The notes under the pieces are model-generated. The model made no database searches. It saw only the letters and a program-made list of their open reading frames with translations, and had not been told where the DNA came from. Source: Chloroflexota bacterium (lineage in GTDB: Bacteria; Chloroflexota; Dehalococcoidia; Lucifugimonadales; JACPCL1). Taken from it: a stretch of DNA of 22,486 nucleotides. This document shows, in pieces, positions 20,865 through 22,486 of this stretch. Numbering within the stretch: position 1 is the stretch's first letter; the number at the start of each line of letters is the position of its first letter. The stretch lies in assembly GCA_016210375.1 (NCBI GenBank), contig JACQUH010000153.1:1-22486 (forward strand), in the 5' to 3' direction. The translations under genes were made by a program, and so were the position numbers.

Positions 20865-21776
20865 TTAGAATATCCTCTGGGCCTGAGGGGGCTCGCCCCT
20901 GGCCTGGCGCTCCCGACGGGTCTCCCGCACCCACTGGCGCTGATAGATGTCACGCACCTTCAGGCGCAGACGGCCCAGGCCTTCTATCTCCATCTCAATG
21001 GAGTCGCCGTCATGAAGGGGGCCAAGGCCCCGGTGGTCGGTCCCCGTGGCTACCACGTCGCCTGGCAGCAGCGTGGTGACAGCGGATATCCACTCAACGA
21101 GCCGGGGAATCTTGTGGCCCATGTCGCTGGTGTTGAAGTCCTGCCGCAGCTTGCCGTTGACCCACAGCTGAACCTGAAGGTTCTGAGGGTGAGGCACTTC
21201 GTCGGCGGTCACCAGGTAGGGGCCGATGGGAGCGGAGGTGTACTGGGACTTGGAAGGAAAGAAACTGTCCATGGGAGGAGCACCCAGTCCACGGGCGGAC
21301 CCGTCTATGAAGTTGACGTAGCCAAAGACATACTGGTGCCAGTCGGAGGCCGCAACCTTGGTGGCCCGCTTGCCAATGACCATGCCCAGCTCTGCTTCCT
21401 GCTCAAAAACGGTGGCGTTCTCTTTGCTCAGCTCCAAAGTGTCGCCATCGCCTATGACAGCAGTGGGAGCCTTCAAAAAGGCGTTGATAGGCGCTGGCTC
21501 GGTCCTGATGCCCTCCAGATAGTTGACGGCCATACACACCATTTTCGGTGGCCTGGGAACTGGCGGCCTCAGCAGCACGCTGCTCAGAGGTACGCCCGGC
21601 GACGAAGCCACCTTCTGGTCGATCTTGGCCTTGTACTGGCCAAAGCGCTCGATTAGGCCATTCATGAGCTGTCCAGAGTTGATGTGAGGGATGTCCTTTA
21701 TCACATCAGTCACCTCCACCACGGAGTTGGCCCGCACAACGCCAACCCGGAAGTCGTTGAACATCACAAGCTTCAT
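20865..21776 (-). CDS. Fumarylacetoacetate hydrolase (FAH) family protein, upstream copy
   Basis: The 303-residue paralogue of the gene 35 bp downstream shares the start MKLVxFNDF, NAFLKxPxxVIGDGDTL, Glu127/Glu129 (EQEAELGMVIGK), Asp158 (FIDGSARG), NTSDMGHKI and EMEIEGLGRL. Both have the same metal-ligand positions, so they came from one gene by tandem duplication and may now form a hetero-oligomer or act on successive substrates (inference). A strong AAGGAGGTG site lies about 7 nt upstream of the ATG and is partly inside an inverted repeat. It is divergent from the HMGL-like gene, and the two promoters are back to back. Confidence 0.88.
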   Translation of the reverse strand: MKLVMFNDFRVGVVRANSVVEVTDVIKDIPHINSGQLMNGLIERFGQYKAKIDQKVASSPGVPLSSVLLRPPVPRPPKMVCMAVNYLEGIRTEPAPINAFLKAPTAVIGDGDTLELSKENATVFEQEAELGMVIGKRATKVAASDWHQYVFGYVNFIDGSARGLGAPPMDSFFPSKSQYTSAPIGPYLVTADEVPHPQNLQVQLWVNGKLRQDFNTSDMGHKIPRLVEWISAVTTLLPGDVVATGTDHRGLGPLHDGDSIEMEIEGLGRLRLKVRDIYQRQWVRETRRERQARGEPPQAQRIF

Positions 21777-21783
21777 GGATTCA

Positions 21784-21819
21784 CCTCCTTAGACTTCTTG
21801 CAGACCGCCAGACCTAAGG
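21784..21819 (-). promoter_or_regulatory. Inverted repeat overlapping the FAH operon ribosome-binding site
   Basis: On the minus strand CCTTAG (21814-21819) can pair with CTAAGG (21787-21792), which includes most of AAGGAGG (21784-21790). The stem would hide part of the Shine-Dalgarno, allowing translational control or chance pairing. Confidence 0.35.
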
Positions 21820-21847
21820 TGCCACGCACCCTTTGCCAAGCGTCTGG

Positions 21848-21876
21848 AGTATACCAGAGGGAAACGATATTTGAAA
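21848..21876 (-). promoter_or_regulatory. Promoter of the FAH operon
   Basis: Minus strand TTTCAA (21871-21876), 17-bp spacer, TATACT (21848-21853). This gives a leader of about 65 nt. The -35 match is weak. Confidence 0.5.
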
Positions 21877-21894
21877 ATGGGTGTACTCGTTCCA

Positions 21895-21923
21895 TTGACC
21901 ATCGTTTTTGTGGGGAGTATACT
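21895..21923 (+). promoter_or_regulatory. Promoter of the HMGL-like gene
   Basis: TTGACC (21895-21900), 17-bp spacer, TATACT (21918-21923), giving a leader of about 85 nt. It shares the -10 TATACT with the divergent promoter 42 bp away. Confidence 0.65.
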
Positions 21924-22013
21924 GCAGCCGCTCCGACAAGTCCCCAAGTTCAGCGCCGACTCTGACATAAGGATGCCTATCCTGAGCGCAGAGCGAGCGC
22001 AAAGGAGAACGCA

Positions 22014-22486
22014 ATGGCACAGCCGTGGAAGACCGACAAGTGGTTCACCAGCCCCTGGAACTTTCTCCCAGAGGTCAAGAAGGGTTGGGGGTTCCCATCG
22101 AAAGTAAAGATTCATGACGTGACGCTACGCGACGGCGAACAACAGGCCGGCGTAGAGTTTACCAAGGACGATAAGATTCGTATCGCCGCCTTGCTGGACG
22201 AGGCTGGGGTTCATCGCATCGAAGCTGGAATGCCGGCCGTATCCCCTTCCGACGCCGAAGCCATTAAGGTAATAGCCAAAATGGGCCTGAATGCCGAGGT
22301 CTTCGCTTTCTCCCGGTGCATGGTAGAGGACGTAAAGAGAGCTGTAGACGCCGGCGTGAAGGGCGTGGTCATGGAGGTACCATCCTCGGAGCATATCATC
22401 GAGTATGCTTACAAATGGCCTCTGGAAAGGGCCATTGAGACCACTATCAAAGCGACCCAGTATGCTCACGAGCAAGGGTTGTACAC
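22014..22486 (+). CDS. DRE-TIM (HMGL-like/isopropylmalate synthase-type) enzyme, 5' part
   Basis: The ATG at 22014 is preceded by AAAGGAG at 6 nt. The visible 157 residues contain KIHDVTLRDGEQQAGVEFT (residues 32-50), the metal-binding and catalytic Arg-Asp motif of the DRE-TIM metallolyase family (2-isopropylmalate synthase, homocitrate synthase, HMG-CoA lyase). The following TIM-barrel strands read HRIEAGMP and KGVVMEVPSSE. The N-terminal WKTDKWFTSPWNF segment before the barrel is unusual for LeuA. Family members condense acyl-CoA with 2-oxoacids or run aldol cleavage; the C-terminal part that would separate them lies outside the window. Divergence from the FAH pair suggests a shared acid-catabolic or biosynthetic route (inference). 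Confidence 0.85.
   Translation, partial: MAQPWKTDKWFTSPWNFLPEVKKGWGFPSKVKIHDVTLRDGEQQAGVEFTKDDKIRIAALLDEAGVHRIEAGMPAVSPSDAEAIKVIAKMGLNAEVFAFSRCMVEDVKRAVDAGVKGVVMEVPSSEHIIEYAYKWPLERAIETTIKATQYAHEQGLY

Overview
The window is a GC-rich bacterial chromosome segment with long genes, short gaps and little sign of phage. No rRNA, tRNA or CRISPR is visible. The gene content fits a Chloroflexota genome of the Dehalococcoidia/SAR202 type, probably metagenome-derived: a dipeptide-type ABC transporter, a UROD-family protein, PIG-L deacetylases, tandem FAH-family enzymes, a Wolinella-type fumarate reductase and toxin-antitoxin pairs. This placement is inference from gene content; no marker gene is present.

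Layout. 1-459 is the 3' part of a small membrane-protein gene whose visible 5' end carries an in-frame 40-bp direct repeat. 592-1478 (minus) holds a RHH/PIN toxin-antitoxin pair flanked by two diverged 70-bp direct repeats. 1572-5031 carries two permeases and one ATPase of a peptide/nickel-type ABC importer. The partner ATPase lies at 8021-9022, separated by a secreted delta-60 repeat protein with its own promoter (5152-6864) and a UROD-family gene broken by a stop codon and a frameshift (7027-8018). 9086-9634 (minus) is a RelE/Phd-type toxin-antitoxin pair, followed by a perfect 40-bp palindrome and an AT-richer membrane-anchored gene of unknown function. Then come PIG-L deacetylase copy 1 (11023-11739, minus), a minus-strand fumarate reductase operon frdCAB with an unknown upstream gene (12294-16217), and a divergent NarL-type response regulator and histidine kinase (16493-18447). 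PIG-L copy 2 (18810-19529, minus) and two tandem FAH-family genes (19915-21776, minus) follow. The window ends in a DRE-TIM/HMGL-like enzyme gene that runs off the edge.

The intergenic DNA is the most unusual part. At least six long, perfect or near-perfect hairpins (18-20 bp arms) occur, four of them next to a G/C-rich module that ends, where best preserved, in GACCTAACCCCCTT or its complement. Arm sequences differ between copies while self-complementarity is kept. The two copies lying 3' of the two PIG-L genes differ by three paired, compensatory changes. The two PIG-L genes also share a 5' leader with compensatory changes, which suggests duplication of a whole leader-gene-hairpin cassette.

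A second theme is leaderless promoters: four genes have a -10 hexamer only 6-7 nt before the ATG and no Shine-Dalgarno sequence, while others have strong AGGAGG-type sites.
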